A stretch of 64,000 nt of DNA from Corynebacterium marinum DSM 44953 (GCF_000835165.1 NZ_CP007790.1:682001-746000), one strand, 5' to 3'; shown: positions 46,265 through 56,131, counted from the first letter of the stretch. Program-made: numbers and translations. Notes: generated by a model from the letters alone, not told the origin.

Positions 46265-47767
46265 ATGGACGGGCTACTTCTCAGCTGGCTGTACCGGCAG
46301 CAGGAACTCGGGCTCGAGCGGGTGCTCGGCGCAGACCCCTGTTTCTCGGTGGTGCAGCCCAGCGAACTCGTGGACACGGCGGAGTTCGTTCAGACCGGTT
46401 CGGTGATTCTCACGGTGGGCGTGGCTCTGCCTTCTGGCGGGGACGAGGTGGAGGCCTACGTCCGGAGGTTGACGGCGGCCGGTGCGGTGGCCATCGGTTT
46501 CGGCACCGGGCTCCGGTTCAACGAGGTTCCGGCGGCCCTGGTGGAAGCCGTGCAACGAGTCGGTATCGCCCTGTTCGTGGTTCCCCGCGAGGTCCCCTTC
46601 ACGGCGATTCTCTCCACCGTCGAGGATGAGCGGGCACGCCGGCGGATGCGGGAGCGGCAACGGCTCCTCGATTTCCAGGAGGTCCTCAACGACATCGCCG
46701 TACAGCGCGGAATGGGGGACCTGGTGGATACAACGGCGAGGCACCTGGGGGCGGCGATGCTCATCGTGGACAACGACCGGCGGGTTGTCGCCGCCTCGGA
46801 TGAGGAGGATTCCCGGGCTACGCTGCTCCGCGCCGTGGACCGTGAGCTGGACCGGGGAGGGAGGAGCTCCGCGGCCCAGCTCAACGGCAGCCACGTCATC
46901 ATCCACCGCATGAACGGGGAGGGGGAACGGTACCACCTGTTGGCGGCAGCCTCACCCGAGCCCTTCAGCACCGAGGACCGGAGCGTGATCAAGCACTGCG
47001 CAGGACTGGCCGACATCATCCTCCAACGACCGGAATCGCTCCGGCGGGCCAACCGGGAACTGAACACCCTGGCACTGTCGCTCCTTCTCGGTGCCGACGA
47101 GGGCGAACAGGTGATGGGGAGCATTTTCTCACCTGCCGCGGACTCAACAGGAAGGGTGCGGCCGGTGGTCATCCACGCTGATGACGTCCAGCAACTGCAG
47201 CGGGCGCTGACCCTGCTCGATCGCAGACTGTCTCAGCTAGGGCGGCACATGTTTGTCCTGGGCCTGGGCAAGACTGCGTCGTTGGTGATCTTCCGGGGTT
47301 CCCGTTCCGTGCCGGAGATCAGGGAATTGTTCGGAGCGGGTGCGAACCTGGTGCGCCTGGTGTCCGGCGCCCCGGTCCCCTGGCAGGACCTGACCATGAG
47401 AATGGTGAAGGAGCTCTCCGATGTCGCGGTGACCCTGCAGCCCGGCGGCCACGCAGGTCCGGAGTCCCGCACGTTCCGGTGGTTGGGCGACCCGGCGGTC
47501 CAGGGGGCCCTGGACATGCGCTACAAGGAGACCTTCATGCGGTTGGTCGACCACGATGCGCAGCTCGGCACCGACCTGACCCGGACACTGGTGCAGTATC
47601 TGCGGGAGGGGAGCAGAGTGGCCGCGACGTCACAGGCCCTCGGCGTGCACCGGCACACGGTACGTGGCCGGATTGAGGCGATCGGGCGCATATGCGAAGT
47701 CGACCTCGGCGATCCGCAGGTATGCGCGGAACTGCTCGTGCTGGCGCTGGCCCGGGGAGAGGTCTGA
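46265..47767 (+). CDS. gabR: PucR-family transcriptional regulator (GabR-like)
   Basis: About 500 residues from ATG 46265. PucR N-terminal domain (residues 10-110: GADPCFSVVQPSELVDT), a central GGDEF-like/GAF-type region, and a C-terminal PucR helix-turn-helix (TLVQYLREGSRVAATSQALGVHRHTVRGRIEAI). In C. glutamicum a PucR-type GabR encoded divergently from gabTDP activates that operon in response to GABA. The same arrangement here supports the call. An upstream GTG (46205) would add 20 residues. Confidence 0.87.
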   Translation: MDGLLLSWLYRQQELGLERVLGADPCFSVVQPSELVDTAEFVQTGSVILTVGVALPSGGDEVEAYVRRLTAAGAVAIGFGTGLRFNEVPAALVEAVQRVGIALFVVPREVPFTAILSTVEDERARRRMRERQRLLDFQEVLNDIAVQRGMGDLVDTTARHLGAAMLIVDNDRRVVAASDEEDSRATLLRAVDRELDRGGRSSAAQLNGSHVIIHRMNGEGERYHLLAAASPEPFSTEDRSVIKHCAGLADIILQRPESLRRANRELNTLALSLLLGADEGEQVMGSIFSPAADSTGRVRPVVIHADDVQQLQRALTLLDRRLSQLGRHMFVLGLGKTASLVIFRGSRSVPEIRELFGAGANLVRLVSGAPVPWQDLTMRMVKELSDVAVTLQPGGHAGPESRTFRWLGDPAVQGALDMRYKETFMRLVDHDAQLGTDLTRTLVQYLREGSRVAATSQALGVHRHTVRGRIEAIGRICEVDLGDPQVCAELLVLALARGEV

Positions 47768-47787
47768 CCGGGCGGAGCCCGGACCGG

Positions 47788-47793
47788 TATCCT
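47788..47793 (+). promoter_or_regulatory. -10 box of the monooxygenase gene, leaderless start
   Basis: TATCCT ends 7 bp before ATG 47801. Confidence 0.5.
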
Positions 47794-47800
47794 GGCACTC

Positions 47801-48124
47801 ATGATTCTCATCAACGTCCGATTCCGCCCCCTGCCCGAGTACGTCGAAACCTTCCGCCGGGAGGTCGAGGAGTTCACCGCCGCCACCCGCGCGGAGGAGG
47901 GCTGCATCTTCTTCGACTGGTCGCGCAACACCGACGACCCGTCCGAGTACATCCTCATCGAGGCCTTCCGGGACGGCGCCGCCGAGGCGCACGTGAACTC
48001 GCCGCACTTCAAGGCAGCCACAGAGATGTTCCCGCGGATTCTGTCGGAGACGCCGCAGATCATCAACACCCTCATCGAGGGGAAGACGGAGTGGGACCGC
48101 ATGGCCGAGTTCCAGGTCGGCTGA
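47801..48124 (+). CDS. Antibiotic biosynthesis monooxygenase (ABM/YgiN-type) protein
   Basis: 107 residues. Dimeric ferredoxin-like ABM fold: MILINVRFRPLPEYVETFRR, a conserved ATRAEEGCIFFDWSRNTDD, then YILIEAFRDGAAEAHVNSPHFKAA with the His typical of the family. Some members are cofactor-free quinol monooxygenases, others heme-degrading; the substrate cannot be inferred. Leaderless start; ppk2 follows in 16 bp with its own -10. Confidence 0.85.
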   Translation: MILINVRFRPLPEYVETFRREVEEFTAATRAEEGCIFFDWSRNTDDPSEYILIEAFRDGAAEAHVNSPHFKAATEMFPRILSETPQIINTLIEGKTEWDRMAEFQVG

Positions 48125-48127
48125 AGG

Positions 48128-48133
48128 TACGCT
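48128..48133 (+). promoter_or_regulatory. -10 box of ppk2, leaderless start
   Basis: TACGCT ends 7 bp before ATG 48141. Confidence 0.5.
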
Positions 48134-48140
48134 GAGAAGC

Positions 48141-49028
48141 ATGGGCAAAAAGGGCAAGGGCGACACGGAAAAGCACGTCACGCCGGAAAAGCTGAATAAG
48201 AAGGCCTACGAGAAGGAACTCAAACGCCTTCAGGCTGAGCTGGTGGACATGCAGCAGTGGGTCGTGGAGACCGGTGCCCGCGTCGTCATCATCATGGAGG
48301 GCCGCGACGCGGCGGGCAAGGGCTCCGCCATCAAGCGGATCACCCAGTACCTCAACCCCCGCAGCGCGCGTATCGAGGCCCTGCCCGCCCCGAGCTCCCG
48401 CGAACAGGGGCAGTGGTACTTCCAGCGTTACGTGGAAAAGCTGCCCACCGCCGGCGAGATCGTCATCTTCGACCGCTCCTGGTACAACCGCGCCGGCGTG
48501 GAACGGGTGATGGGTTTCTGCACCTCGCAGGAGTACCGCCGTTTCCTGCACCAGGCCCCGATCTTCGAGCGTCTGCTGGTGGAGGACGGCATCCTGCTGC
48601 GCAAGTACTGGTTCTCCGTCTCCGACGAGGAGCAGGTCGCGCGGTTCCGCTCCCGCCTGGATGACCCGCTGCGCCGATGGAAGCTCTCCCCGATGGACCT
48701 GCAGTCGATCACCCGCTGGGAGGACTACTCGCGGGCGAAGGACGAGATGTTCATCCACACCGACATTCCCTCGGCACCCTGGTACACGGTGGAGAGCGAG
48801 GACAAGAAGCGTTCGCGCATCAACGTCATCAACCACCTGCTCTCGACCATCCCCTACGAGAAGATCGACCGGCCGCTGCCGGAGATCCCCGAGCGCCCCT
48901 CCTCCGACAACGGCTACGAGCGACCGCCCCGCGCCGAGTTCCGGTACGTCCCCGACGTCGCGGCCAAGCTGGTCGGAGGCCGCCCCGCCACGGCGAAGAA
49001 GTCCCCGAAGAAGAGCGGCGGGAAGTAG
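48141..49028 (+). CDS. ppk2: Polyphosphate kinase 2 family protein
   Basis: 295 residues. P-loop kinase: Walker A EGRDAAGKGSAIKRI (residues ~53-67), GQWYFQRYVEKLPTAGEIVIFDRSWYNRAGVERVMGF with the conserved Asp-Arg, and a lid with YSRAKDEMFIHTDI. PPK2 transfers phosphate between polyphosphate and nucleotides, usually making GTP or ATP. Corynebacteria store polyphosphate. Basic tails at both ends (MGKKGKGDTEKH; KKSPKKSGGK). Convergent with the HAD gene, only 1 bp apart. Confidence 0.93.
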   Translation: MGKKGKGDTEKHVTPEKLNKKAYEKELKRLQAELVDMQQWVVETGARVVIIMEGRDAAGKGSAIKRITQYLNPRSARIEALPAPSSREQGQWYFQRYVEKLPTAGEIVIFDRSWYNRAGVERVMGFCTSQEYRRFLHQAPIFERLLVEDGILLRKYWFSVSDEEQVARFRSRLDDPLRRWKLSPMDLQSITRWEDYSRAKDEMFIHTDIPSAPWYTVESEDKKRSRINVINHLLSTIPYEKIDRPLPEIPERPSSDNGYERPPRAEFRYVPDVAAKLVGGRPATAKKSPKKSGGK

Positions 49029-49029
49029 C

Positions 49030-49821
49030 TCACATACCCAGCAGGTCGCGCAGGACGGTCACCACGCCGGCCTCCGTGTTCGGCGGGGCGATGTGGTGCG
49101 CGATGGCCTTGATGTCCGGGTGCGCGTTCTCCATGGCGTACGCCGTGCCCGCGGCCTGGAGCAGCTCGTAGTCGTTGAGGTAGTCGCCGAAGGCGAGGAT
49201 CTCGTGCTTGCCGACACCCATCTCCTCCGCGAGCGCGGCCATCGCCCGGCCCTTGCCGGCCGTGGCCGCCATGATGTCGACCCAGTTGGCGCCCGACACC
49301 ACGACGTTGGCCTCCGGCGCCGCCTCACGCAGGGGCGGGTAGGCGAGTTCCTCGGCATTCCCGCTGGTGTAGACGGCCAGTTTGATCACGTCCGTTCCCG
49401 CGACCTCCCGCAGATCCCGAACCTGTTCCCGGGAGACGTAGTATTTCTGCAGCTCAGTCATGGTCGCATCGGAGACGGTGGGCAGGTGGTAGGCCACGTC
49501 GGGCGTGCAGACCACCAGGTCGAGGCCGGCCGCGTCCGCGGCGGCGATGACGGAACGGACGGTCGATTCCCCCAGGAGAGTGGTGGACACGACTTTTTCC
49601 CCGTGGAAGACGCACGTGCCGTTCTCTGCGATGAAGGTGCCCGGGTCGCGGTCGCCGGTGAACATCGAGCGCAGCGTCGCCAGCTGACGGCCGGAGGCGG
49701 GGGCGACGGCGATGCCGCGGGAGCGGGCTTCCGCGAGGACCTCCCAGAAGGAGTCGGGGACGCGGCCGGCGGCGTCGAGAAGCGTGCCGTCCATGTCCAG
49801 GGCGATGAGGCGAAACTCCAT
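49030..49821 (-). CDS. Cof-type HAD phosphatase
   Basis: 263 residues. Haloacid dehalogenase: motif I LDMDGTLLDAAG (nucleophile Asp), motif II APASGRQLATL, motif III IKLAVYT (Lys), motif IV FGDYLNDYELL. The large cap between II and III is of the Cof/C2 type, typical of sugar-phosphate or nucleotide phosphatases. ATG 49821 was chosen because it starts directly at the HAD fold; the longer ORF has no binding site. Divergent from the next gene over 33 bp. Confidence 0.9.
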   Translation of the reverse strand: MEFRLIALDMDGTLLDAAGRVPDSFWEVLAEARSRGIAVAPASGRQLATLRSMFTGDRDPGTFIAENGTCVFHGEKVVSTTLLGESTVRSVIAAADAAGLDLVVCTPDVAYHLPTVSDATMTELQKYYVSREQVRDLREVAGTDVIKLAVYTSGNAEELAYPPLREAAPEANVVVSGANWVDIMAATAGKGRAMAALAEEMGVGKHEILAFGDYLNDYELLQAAGTAYAMENAHPDIKAIAHHIAPPNTEAGVVTVLRDLLGM

Positions 49822-49842
49822 TGCGGTGATCCGTTCCGTCAG

Positions 49843-49848
49843 TAGGCT
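49843..49848 (+). promoter_or_regulatory. -10 box of the HIBCH-like gene, leaderless start
   Basis: TAGGCT ends 6 bp before ATG 49855. Confidence 0.5.
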
Positions 49849-49854
49849 GTGAGC

Positions 49855-50871
49855 ATGACCACACAGACTGACTCGCCCGTGCTCGTCTCCGTCCGCCACC
49901 ATACCGGCGTCCTGGAACTCAACCGTCCCAGGGCTCTCAACAGCCTCAACCCCGAGATGATCGGCATCATCACCCGGGCTCTGGAACAGTGGCGGGACGA
50001 CGATTCAGTCGCCCAGGTGCTCATCACTTCCGTCTCACCGAAGGCCTTCTGCGCCGGCGGCGACGTCCGCCACGTCCGCGACGGCATCCTCGCGGGGAAA
50101 GAGGAGGAGATGGACCGGTTCTTCTCCGACGAGTACTCGATGAACCACATGATCGCCTCCTACCCGAAGCCCTACGTGGCGGTCCTCGACGGCATCGTCA
50201 TGGGCGGCGGGCTCGGCGTCTCCGCCCACGGCTCCCACCGGGTGATCACGGAACGCGCGTGGGCCTCGATGCCGGAGATGGCCATCGGCTACATCACGGA
50301 CGTCGGCATCTCCTACGCCTCCCAGCGCTGGCCGGGCTCCTCGCCCGCCATGGGTGCCTTCATCGGGCTCACCGGTTACCGGCTCACGGAGGCCGACATG
50401 ATGGAGGTCGGCCTGGCCACCCACCTGATCGACGACGCCGGTGACTTCATCGAGGACCTCGTCGGGCTCGGGGTCGACAACGCCCTGGACGAGCACACCA
50501 TCGAGGTGGAGGAGGATGCCCGGCTGGCGGGGTGGCGCGACGACATCGAGGCGACCTTCTCGCACGGCTCCTGGGCGGATATCGACGCCGCCCTCGACGC
50601 GCACGGCAACCAGGAATTCGTCCAGGAGGTCCGGGCTCTCATGGCGAAGGGATCCCCCTCGGCGACCGTCGCCACCGCCGAGCTCTACGCCGCCAACCGG
50701 TCGGCCGCGGACCTGCGCGCCGGACTGGACAACGAGGAGCGCCTCGGTGAACTGCTCCGCCGTCAGCCGGACTTCCTCGAAGGGGTGCGCGCGGTGCTGA
50801 TCGACAAGACCCAGGACGCGGAGTTCACTCCCGCCCACGAACCGGCGGTGTACCGGGAAGTTCTCCGGTGA
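49855..50871 (+). CDS. Enoyl-CoA hydratase/isomerase, 3-hydroxyisobutyryl-CoA hydrolase-like
   Basis: 338 residues. Crotonase fold: LNRPRALNSLNPEMIGIITRAL, AFCAGGDVRHVRDG (oxyanion hole), YVAVLDGIVMGGGLGVSAHGSHRV and MPEMAIGYITDVGISY, in which Glu and Asp match the 3-hydroxyisobutyryl-CoA hydrolase subgroup. That enzyme acts in valine breakdown. No other valine-degradation genes are visible. Its last 47 bp overlap the convergent DUF6882 gene. Confidence 0.85.
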   Translation: MTTQTDSPVLVSVRHHTGVLELNRPRALNSLNPEMIGIITRALEQWRDDDSVAQVLITSVSPKAFCAGGDVRHVRDGILAGKEEEMDRFFSDEYSMNHMIASYPKPYVAVLDGIVMGGGLGVSAHGSHRVITERAWASMPEMAIGYITDVGISYASQRWPGSSPAMGAFIGLTGYRLTEADMMEVGLATHLIDDAGDFIEDLVGLGVDNALDEHTIEVEEDARLAGWRDDIEATFSHGSWADIDAALDAHGNQEFVQEVRALMAKGSPSATVATAELYAANRSAADLRAGLDNEERLGELLRRQPDFLEGVRAVLIDKTQDAEFTPAHEPAVYREVLR

Positions 50872-51964
50872 TCCCACGCCGCTGCGCATAAGCGGACCGG
50901 GCGCGAACCTGGTCCAACGCTGGGTCGAGGGGTGCCTGCAGGGTCGCCGCCACCGCGGCGCGCGTGGTGGGGGCGGCGGGGCCGGGGAGGCGGAGTGCGG
51001 GGGCGTCGAGAAGCACGACGCCGGTGGTCTCCTGGTTCAGTGCGGTGAAGGCGTGGGTCCACAGGCCGAGAATCGGCTTGACGGCATCCACCAGCCCCAG
51101 CCGCTGCGCCCGCTCCCGCGGAATGCGGGGGCGGACGAAGTCGATGATGCCGTTGTCCATGCCGAACCGGCGCAGGTTCGCCGCCGGGGAGGGCGGAAGA
51201 TTCGGGTCGGCCCACGCCCACGTCCATATGTCCCCCGTGACCGTGGCGACGGGCAGCGCGGTGGCCTCCAGGCGATCGCTGAGCAGAGCGCGCCCCCGGC
51301 CGATGTCCAGGCGGAGCTGCAGGCCGGGAAAGGTGCCTGCGAGCAGGAGCTGGTGTTCGGCGGCGAAGTAGTGGGCGTCGGCGCGCACGTCGTCGAGGGT
51401 CATTCCGCCGGACACGTCGACCGGCAGATCCCCGTCGAAAGCGACCGTCGTGCCGTCCGAGAAACTGACGTTGCCTGCATCTGTCCGGACACCTAGACCG
51501 CGGGCGGCGGCGAAGGCGAGGAGGGCGCGGCGGGCGTCGAGAAGCGGGTCCAGGCCGGCCAGGCCCAGCGTGAGCGCGCTGCGGGCGGGGCCGGGCACGG
51601 GGCGGAAATCCACGGCGAGGACCCGTGTCCCGTCAGCGGAAGGCGCCAGGAGGACGGGCACGTTCCCGTGCAGGGTCCGGGCGGCGTCGATGAGTTCGTC
51701 GGAGGCGGGCTGGGGGGAGTGCAGCTCGGGGATATCCCGGTCGTAGCGCCGACTCCACTCCCACCGGCCGTCGACGATCCGGGCCACCTCGGTCGCCGGC
51801 AGGTCCCGGGTGCCGGCGCGGCGGTGGACGCGTGCGGTGTCCCCGGTGAACTCCACTCCGGTCACGGTGTCCATCGTGCTGTGCCAGGTGGCGTCGACGT
51901 CGGCCTGGAGGAGGGCGCCGTCGGTGCGCAGGTCGGCGAGGGACGTGGGGGAGGGGAGATCCAT
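50825..51964 (-). CDS. DUF6882-type protein of unknown function
   Basis: 379 residues, cytoplasmic, no signal or membrane segment. WTWAWADPNLPPSPAANLRRFG and VDGRWEWSRRYD look like the W-x-W-A-x-P pattern seen in DUF6882 proteins, which comprise two related halves. I do not recognise a catalytic motif. The 3' end runs 47 bp into the HIBCH-like gene on the other strand, an unusually long convergent overlap. Upstream 30 bp hold the aceB terminator. Confidence 0.65.
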   Translation of the reverse strand: MDLPSPTSLADLRTDGALLQADVDATWHSTMDTVTGVEFTGDTARVHRRAGTRDLPATEVARIVDGRWEWSRRYDRDIPELHSPQPASDELIDAARTLHGNVPVLLAPSADGTRVLAVDFRPVPGPARSALTLGLAGLDPLLDARRALLAFAAARGLGVRTDAGNVSFSDGTTVAFDGDLPVDVSGGMTLDDVRADAHYFAAEHQLLLAGTFPGLQLRLDIGRGRALLSDRLEATALPVATVTGDIWTWAWADPNLPPSPAANLRRFGMDNGIIDFVRPRIPRERAQRLGLVDAVKPILGLWTHAFTALNQETTGVVLLDAPALRLPGPAAPTTRAAVAATLQAPLDPALDQVRARSAYAQRRGITGELPGTPPVRGRE

Positions 51965-51994
51965 GGGGTCGAGGATATCCGGTGCGGACGGGGA

Positions 51995-52026
51995 AGTCCC
52001 GGCCGCCTGGGCAGGCGGCCGGGACT
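51995..52026 (-). terminator. Terminator hairpin after aceB
   Basis: AGTCCCGGCCGCCTG pairs perfectly with CAGGCGGCCGGGACT around a GG centre, 15 bp, 23 bp after the aceB stop (52049). No T-tract, but the stem is very stable. Confidence 0.7.
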
Positions 52027-52048
52027 CCGGGCGGGGATCAGCGGGGAA

Positions 52049-54247
52049 CTACTTGATGCCCTGACGATCCTTGAACTCGCGGCGCTTGGCGTGCAGGATC
52101 GGCTCGGTGTATCCGGACGGGGACTCGGTGCCCTTGAGGATCAGGTCCTTGGCCGCCTGGAAGGCGATGGAGTAGTCGAAGTCGACGGCCATCGGCAGGT
52201 ACGCCGGGTCGCTCTCGTTCTGGCGGTCGACGACGGCTGCCATGCGCTCGAGGGACTCGACGATCTCTTCCTCGGTGACGACGCCGTGGACCAGCCAGTT
52301 GCACAGCAGCTGGGAGGAGATACGCAGGGTGGCGCGGTCCTCCATGAGGGCGGTGTCGTGGATGTCCGGGACCTTGGAGCAGCCGACGCCCTGCTCGACC
52401 CAGCGGACGACGTAGCCCAGGATGGACTGGCAGTTGTTGTCCAGCTCCTCCTTCTTCTCCTCCTCCGACCAGCCGGTGGAGGGGGCGACCGGGACGGTCA
52501 GCAGGCCGTGGAAGGTGTCGCGGCGGCCCTTCTTCTTCAGCTCGTCCTGGACGGCGAAGACGTCGACCTCGTGGTAGTGGGTCGCGTGCAGGACGGCACC
52601 GGTCGGGGAGGGGACCCAGGCCGTGTTCGCGCCCTCGCGCGGCTGGCCGATCTTGGCCTCGAGCATCTCGCCCATCAGCTCGGTCATGGCCCACATGCCC
52701 TTGCCGATCTGGGACTTGCCCGACAGGCCGCGGGCCAGGCCGGCGTCGACGTTGGAGTCCTCGTAGGACTGCTTCCACGGCGCCTTCTGCATGTCAGCCT
52801 TGCGCACCATGGCGCCGGCCTGCATGGAGGTGTGGATCTCGTCGCCGGTGCGGTCGAGGAAGCCGGTGTTGATGAACGCCAGACGGTCGGCGACGTTCAT
52901 GATGCAGGCGTCCAGGTTGACGGAGGTGCGGCGCTCCTCGTCCATGACGCCGACCTTGAGGGTGTAGCGGGGCAGCCCCAGCAGGTCCTCGACGCGGGCG
53001 AACAGGTCATTGGTGAAGGCGACCTCGTCCGGGCCGTGCTGCTTCGGCTTGACGATGTAGATGGAACCCGTGCGGGAGTTGCGCAGCTGGTTACGGACGT
53101 CCAGTCCCGGGATGGCACAGACGGTGGTGACGACCGCGTCCATGAGGCCCTCGAAGATCTCCTCGCCCTCGACCAGGATGGCCGGATTCTGCATCAGGTG
53201 GCCGACGTTGCGGACGAAGAGCAGGGAACGGCCGTGGAGGCGGATGTCGGTGCCGTTGCGGCCGATGAAGTTGCGGTCGCGGTTGAGGGTGCGGGTGATG
53301 ACCCGGTCGCCCTTGGCGACCTCCTCCTTCAGCTCGCCGGTGTTGAGACCGTACCAGTTGCGGTAACCGAGGGTCTTGTCCTCGCCGTCGACGGCCGCGA
53401 CGGAATCCTCGAAGTCCATGATGGTGGAGATCGCGGCCTCGAGGACGATGTCCTTGATACCGGCCGCGTCGTCCTTGCCCACCGGGGTGGTCGGGTCGAT
53501 CTGGATCTCGATGTGGAGGCCGTTGTTGCGCAGCAGGATGGAGGACGGGTCCTCCAGGAAGCCGGAGAAGCCGCGGTAGGCGGCCTTATCCTGCAGGCGG
53601 TACTCGCGGTCGCCCACATGGGCGGCGAGGTAGCCGTCGGTGATGGAGTAACGGTCGACTTCGGCATGGGAGGCGCCGTCGAGCGGGACCGCCTTGTCCA
53701 GGAAGTCCCGGCCCCAGGCGATGACCTTCTTGCCGCGGACAGGGTTGTATCCCTTGCCCTTCTCGGCGCCGTCCTCCTCGGAGATGGCGTTGGTGCCGTA
53801 GAGGGCGTCGTACAGGGAGCCCCAGCGGGCGTTCGCGGCGTTCAGCGCGAAGCGGGCGTTGAGGATGGGGACGACCAGCTGCGGGCCCGCGGTGGTGGCG
53901 ATCTCGTCGTCGATGCCGCGGGTGCGGATCTCGCCCTCCTCCGGGGTGTCGACGAGGTAGCCGATCTCGCGGAGGAATGCCTCGTGCTCGGCGGGGTCAG
54001 GCTGGCCCGGGTTGGCCTTGAAGTGCTCGTCGAGCTTTGCCTGCAGCTCGTCGCGGCGTGCGAGCAGCTCCTTGTTGCGGGGAGTGAACTCCTTGACGAT
54101 CTCGGCGAAACCGTTCCAGAACTCGTCGGCGTTGACGCCCACGGTCGGGAGGACCTCATTGGCGAGGAAGTCGTGCAGGACCTTGGCAACCTGAAGTCCG
54201 GCGACCTCGATACGCTCGGTGGTGTCCTTCGGCTCGGTCTGAGTCAT
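52049..54247 (-). CDS. aceB: Malate synthase G
   Basis: 732 residues, the long G type. Condenses glyoxylate with acetyl-CoA to malate. Contains [37 protein letters not shown] (catalytic Asp/Glu region), [16 protein letters not shown], and [11 protein letters not shown] near the C-terminus. AAGGAG lies 7 bp before the ATG. Divergent from aceA over 474 bp. Minus strand TACTAT (54299-54304) is a probable -10. Closes the glyoxylate shunt, needed for growth on acetate or fatty acids. Confidence 0.97.
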   Translation of the reverse strand: MTQTEPKDTTERIEVAGLQVAKVLHDFLANEVLPTVGVNADEFWNGFAEIVKEFTPRNKELLARRDELQAKLDEHFKANPGQPDPAEHEAFLREIGYLVDTPEEGEIRTRGIDDEIATTAGPQLVVPILNARFALNAANARWGSLYDALYGTNAISEEDGAEKGKGYNPVRGKKVIAWGRDFLDKAVPLDGASHAEVDRYSITDGYLAAHVGDREYRLQDKAAYRGFSGFLEDPSSILLRNNGLHIEIQIDPTTPVGKDDAAGIKDIVLEAAISTIMDFEDSVAAVDGEDKTLGYRNWYGLNTGELKEEVAKGDRVITRTLNRDRNFIGRNGTDIRLHGRSLLFVRNVGHLMQNPAILVEGEEIFEGLMDAVVTTVCAIPGLDVRNQLRNSRTGSIYIVKPKQHGPDEVAFTNDLFARVEDLLGLPRYTLKVGVMDEERRTSVNLDACIMNVADRLAFINTGFLDRTGDEIHTSMQAGAMVRKADMQKAPWKQSYEDSNVDAGLARGLSGKSQIGKGMWAMTELMGEMLEAKIGQPREGANTAWVPSPTGAVLHATHYHEVDVFAVQDELKKKGRRDTFHGLLTVPVAPSTGWSEEEKKEELDNNCQSILGYVVRWVEQGVGCSKVPDIHDTALMEDRATLRISSQLLCNWLVHGVVTEEEIVESLERMAAVVDRQNESDPAYLPMAVDFDYSIAFQAAKDLILKGTESPSGYTEPILHAKRREFKDRQGIK

Positions 54248-54298
54248 CTGATGCTCCTTGAATTGTCTTGGAGGGTTAAGGAAAGCGGAGTTAGTCGC

Positions 54299-54338
54299 AT
54301 AGTAGGCGATGGCTCCAGCCTAAGTGATTAGAGTCACG
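54299..54338. promoter_or_regulatory. aceB promoter and GlxR-type site
   Basis: GTGA-TTAGAG-TCAC (54324-54337) is a perfect inverted repeat of the CRP/GlxR half-sites TGTGA-N6-TCACA. It covers the -35 position of aceB, whose -10 is TACTAT on the minus strand (54299-54304). GlxR binding, known for aceB in C. glutamicum, is inferred. Confidence 0.6.
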
Positions 54339-54522
54339 GGGTAAACGGTTTCGCCGATTTAGCCCGGCGCCACCCCTGCTATGACATGAGTCTCAGTCGT
54401 GGATTCGGGTGCAGATGCGGCGTCCGTGTCCCGTACCAGCAGTTTTGTTTTTGATTCGTTTGCGCAGGCCATGGGGGTCGGAGTCAACCGGGCACGAAAG
54501 GTTCACATGCTGTGGTGTTAGC

Positions 54523-54566
54523 AAGCTTTGCAAAAACCCCCGTTACCCCCGCACACAATTTAGAAT
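54523..54566. promoter_or_regulatory. RamB- and RamA-type sites and aceA promoter
   Basis: AAGCTTTGCAAAAA (54523-54536) fits the RamB box. Two ACCCCCG sequences (54536-54542 and 54545-54551) fit the AC4-5(A/G/T) pattern of RamA. TAGAAT at 54561-54566 is a good -10 for aceA, so both regulators would sit at its -35 region. This predicts acetate-dependent control as in C. glutamicum. The rest of the gap (54248-54721) holds no gene. Confidence 0.6.
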
Positions 54567-54721
54567 GCCATACCCATTGACGGCGGGCACGTTAGAGGGC
54601 ACTCTGTGAGTCACGCCACCAAGGATGGATGTTACATCCAGCAGGTGGATCTTCCCTTCATTCCCCAGCCGGGGAGCCCCATGGGCTGGCCCGGCGACAA
54701 AGACAGGAAAGTGAGTCCTCA

Positions 54722-56017
54722 ATGACCACTACCGGCCAGGCACGTACCGCAGCTGAAATCCAGAAGGACTGGGACGAGAACCCGCGCTGGGAAGGCATCA
54801 CGCGCGATTACACCGCTGAGCAGGTGGAGCAGCTCCAGGGCAACGTCATCGAGGAGAACACCCTCGCACGACGCGGCGCTGAGATCCTGTGGGACAAGGT
54901 CTCCAAGCGCGACGGCTCCTACATCAACTCCCTCGGCGCCCTCACCGGCAACATGGCCGTGCAGCAGGTCCGCGCCGGCCTCCAGGCTGTCTACCTCTCC
55001 GGCTGGCAGGTCGCAGGTGACGCCAACCTCTCCGGCCACACCTACCCGGACCAGTCCCTGTACCCGGCCAACTCCGTGCCGAGCGTCGTCCGCCGCATCA
55101 ACAACGCTCTGCTGCGCGCCGACGAGATCTCCCGCGTCGAGGGCGACGACTCCGTCGACAACTGGCTCGTCCCGATCGTCGCTGACGGCGAGGCCGGCTT
55201 CGGTGGCGCCCTGAACGTCTACGAGCTCCAGAAGGCCATGATCACCGCTGGTGCCGCCGGCACCCACTGGGAGGATCAGCTCGCTTCGGAGAAGAAGTGC
55301 GGCCACCTCGGCGGCAAGGTCCTCATCCCGACCCAGCAGCACATCCGCACCCTGACCTCCGCTCGCCTGGCCGCTGACGTCGCCGACACCCCGACCGTCG
55401 TCATCGCCCGCACCGACGCCGAGGCCGCCACCCTGATCACCTCCGACGTTGACGAGCGCGACAAGCCGTTCATCACCGGCGAGCGCACCGCTGAGGGCTA
55501 CTACCACGTGAAGAACGGCCTCGAGCCCTGCATCGCACGTGCGAAGTCCTACGCTCCCTACGCAGACATGATCTGGATGGAGACCGGTACCCCGGACCTC
55601 GAGCTGGCCAAGAAGTTCGCCGACGGCGTCCACGAGGAGTTCCCGGACCAGCTGCTGTCCTACAACTGCTCCCCGTCCTTCAACTGGTCCGCGCACCTCG
55701 ACGCAGACGAGATCGCCAAGTTCCAGAAGGAACTGGGCGCGATGGGCTTCACCTTCCAGTTCATCACCCTGGCAGGCTTCCACTCCCTGAACTACGGCAT
55801 GTTCGACCTGGCCTACGGCTACGCCCGCGAGGGCATGCCCGCCTTCGTCGACCTGCAGAACCGCGAGTTCAAGGCAGCCGAGGAGCGCGGCTTCACCGCC
55901 GTCAAGCACCAGCGTGAGGTTGGCGCCGGCTACTTCGACACCATCGCCACCACCGTCGACCCGCTGTCCTCCACCACTGCGCTGAAGGGCTCCACCGAGG
56001 AAGGCCAGTTCCACTAG
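54722..56017 (+). CDS. aceA: Isocitrate lyase
   Basis: 431 residues. Cleaves isocitrate to glyoxylate and succinate. The catalytic motif KKCGH lies near residue 193 ([12 protein letters not shown]); SNCSPSF-like [10 protein letters not shown] and [12 protein letters not shown] are also family signatures. ATG 54722 was chosen: AGGAAAG lies about 10-15 bp upstream, and [17 protein letters not shown] matches the usual start. Divergent partner of aceB. Confidence 0.97.
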   Translation: MTTTGQARTAAEIQKDWDENPRWEGITRDYTAEQVEQLQGNVIEENTLARRGAEILWDKVSKRDGSYINSLGALTGNMAVQQVRAGLQAVYLSGWQVAGDANLSGHTYPDQSLYPANSVPSVVRRINNALLRADEISRVEGDDSVDNWLVPIVADGEAGFGGALNVYELQKAMITAGAAGTHWEDQLASEKKCGHLGGKVLIPTQQHIRTLTSARLAADVADTPTVVIARTDAEAATLITSDVDERDKPFITGERTAEGYYHVKNGLEPCIARAKSYAPYADMIWMETGTPDLELAKKFADGVHEEFPDQLLSYNCSPSFNWSAHLDADEIAKFQKELGAMGFTFQFITLAGFHSLNYGMFDLAYGYAREGMPAFVDLQNREFKAAEERGFTAVKHQREVGAGYFDTIATTVDPLSSTTALKGSTEEGQFH

Positions 56018-56044
56018 GAACCAGCTTCCAGATCGACACCGGTA

Positions 56045-56080
56045 GCGGCGTGCATCGTGAGTTTTTCACGGGCACGCCGC
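56045..56080 (+). terminator. Terminator after aceA
   Basis: Two-part stem GCGGCGTGC-AT-CGTGA / TCACG-G-GCACGCCGC with loop GTTTT, followed by TTCGTGCTTT. 28 bp after the aceA stop. Confidence 0.8.
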
Positions 56081-56131
56081 TTCGTGCTTTCCAGACATAG
56101 CCTCCACACCTCCAGAAAGGCAGTCCCGCAT

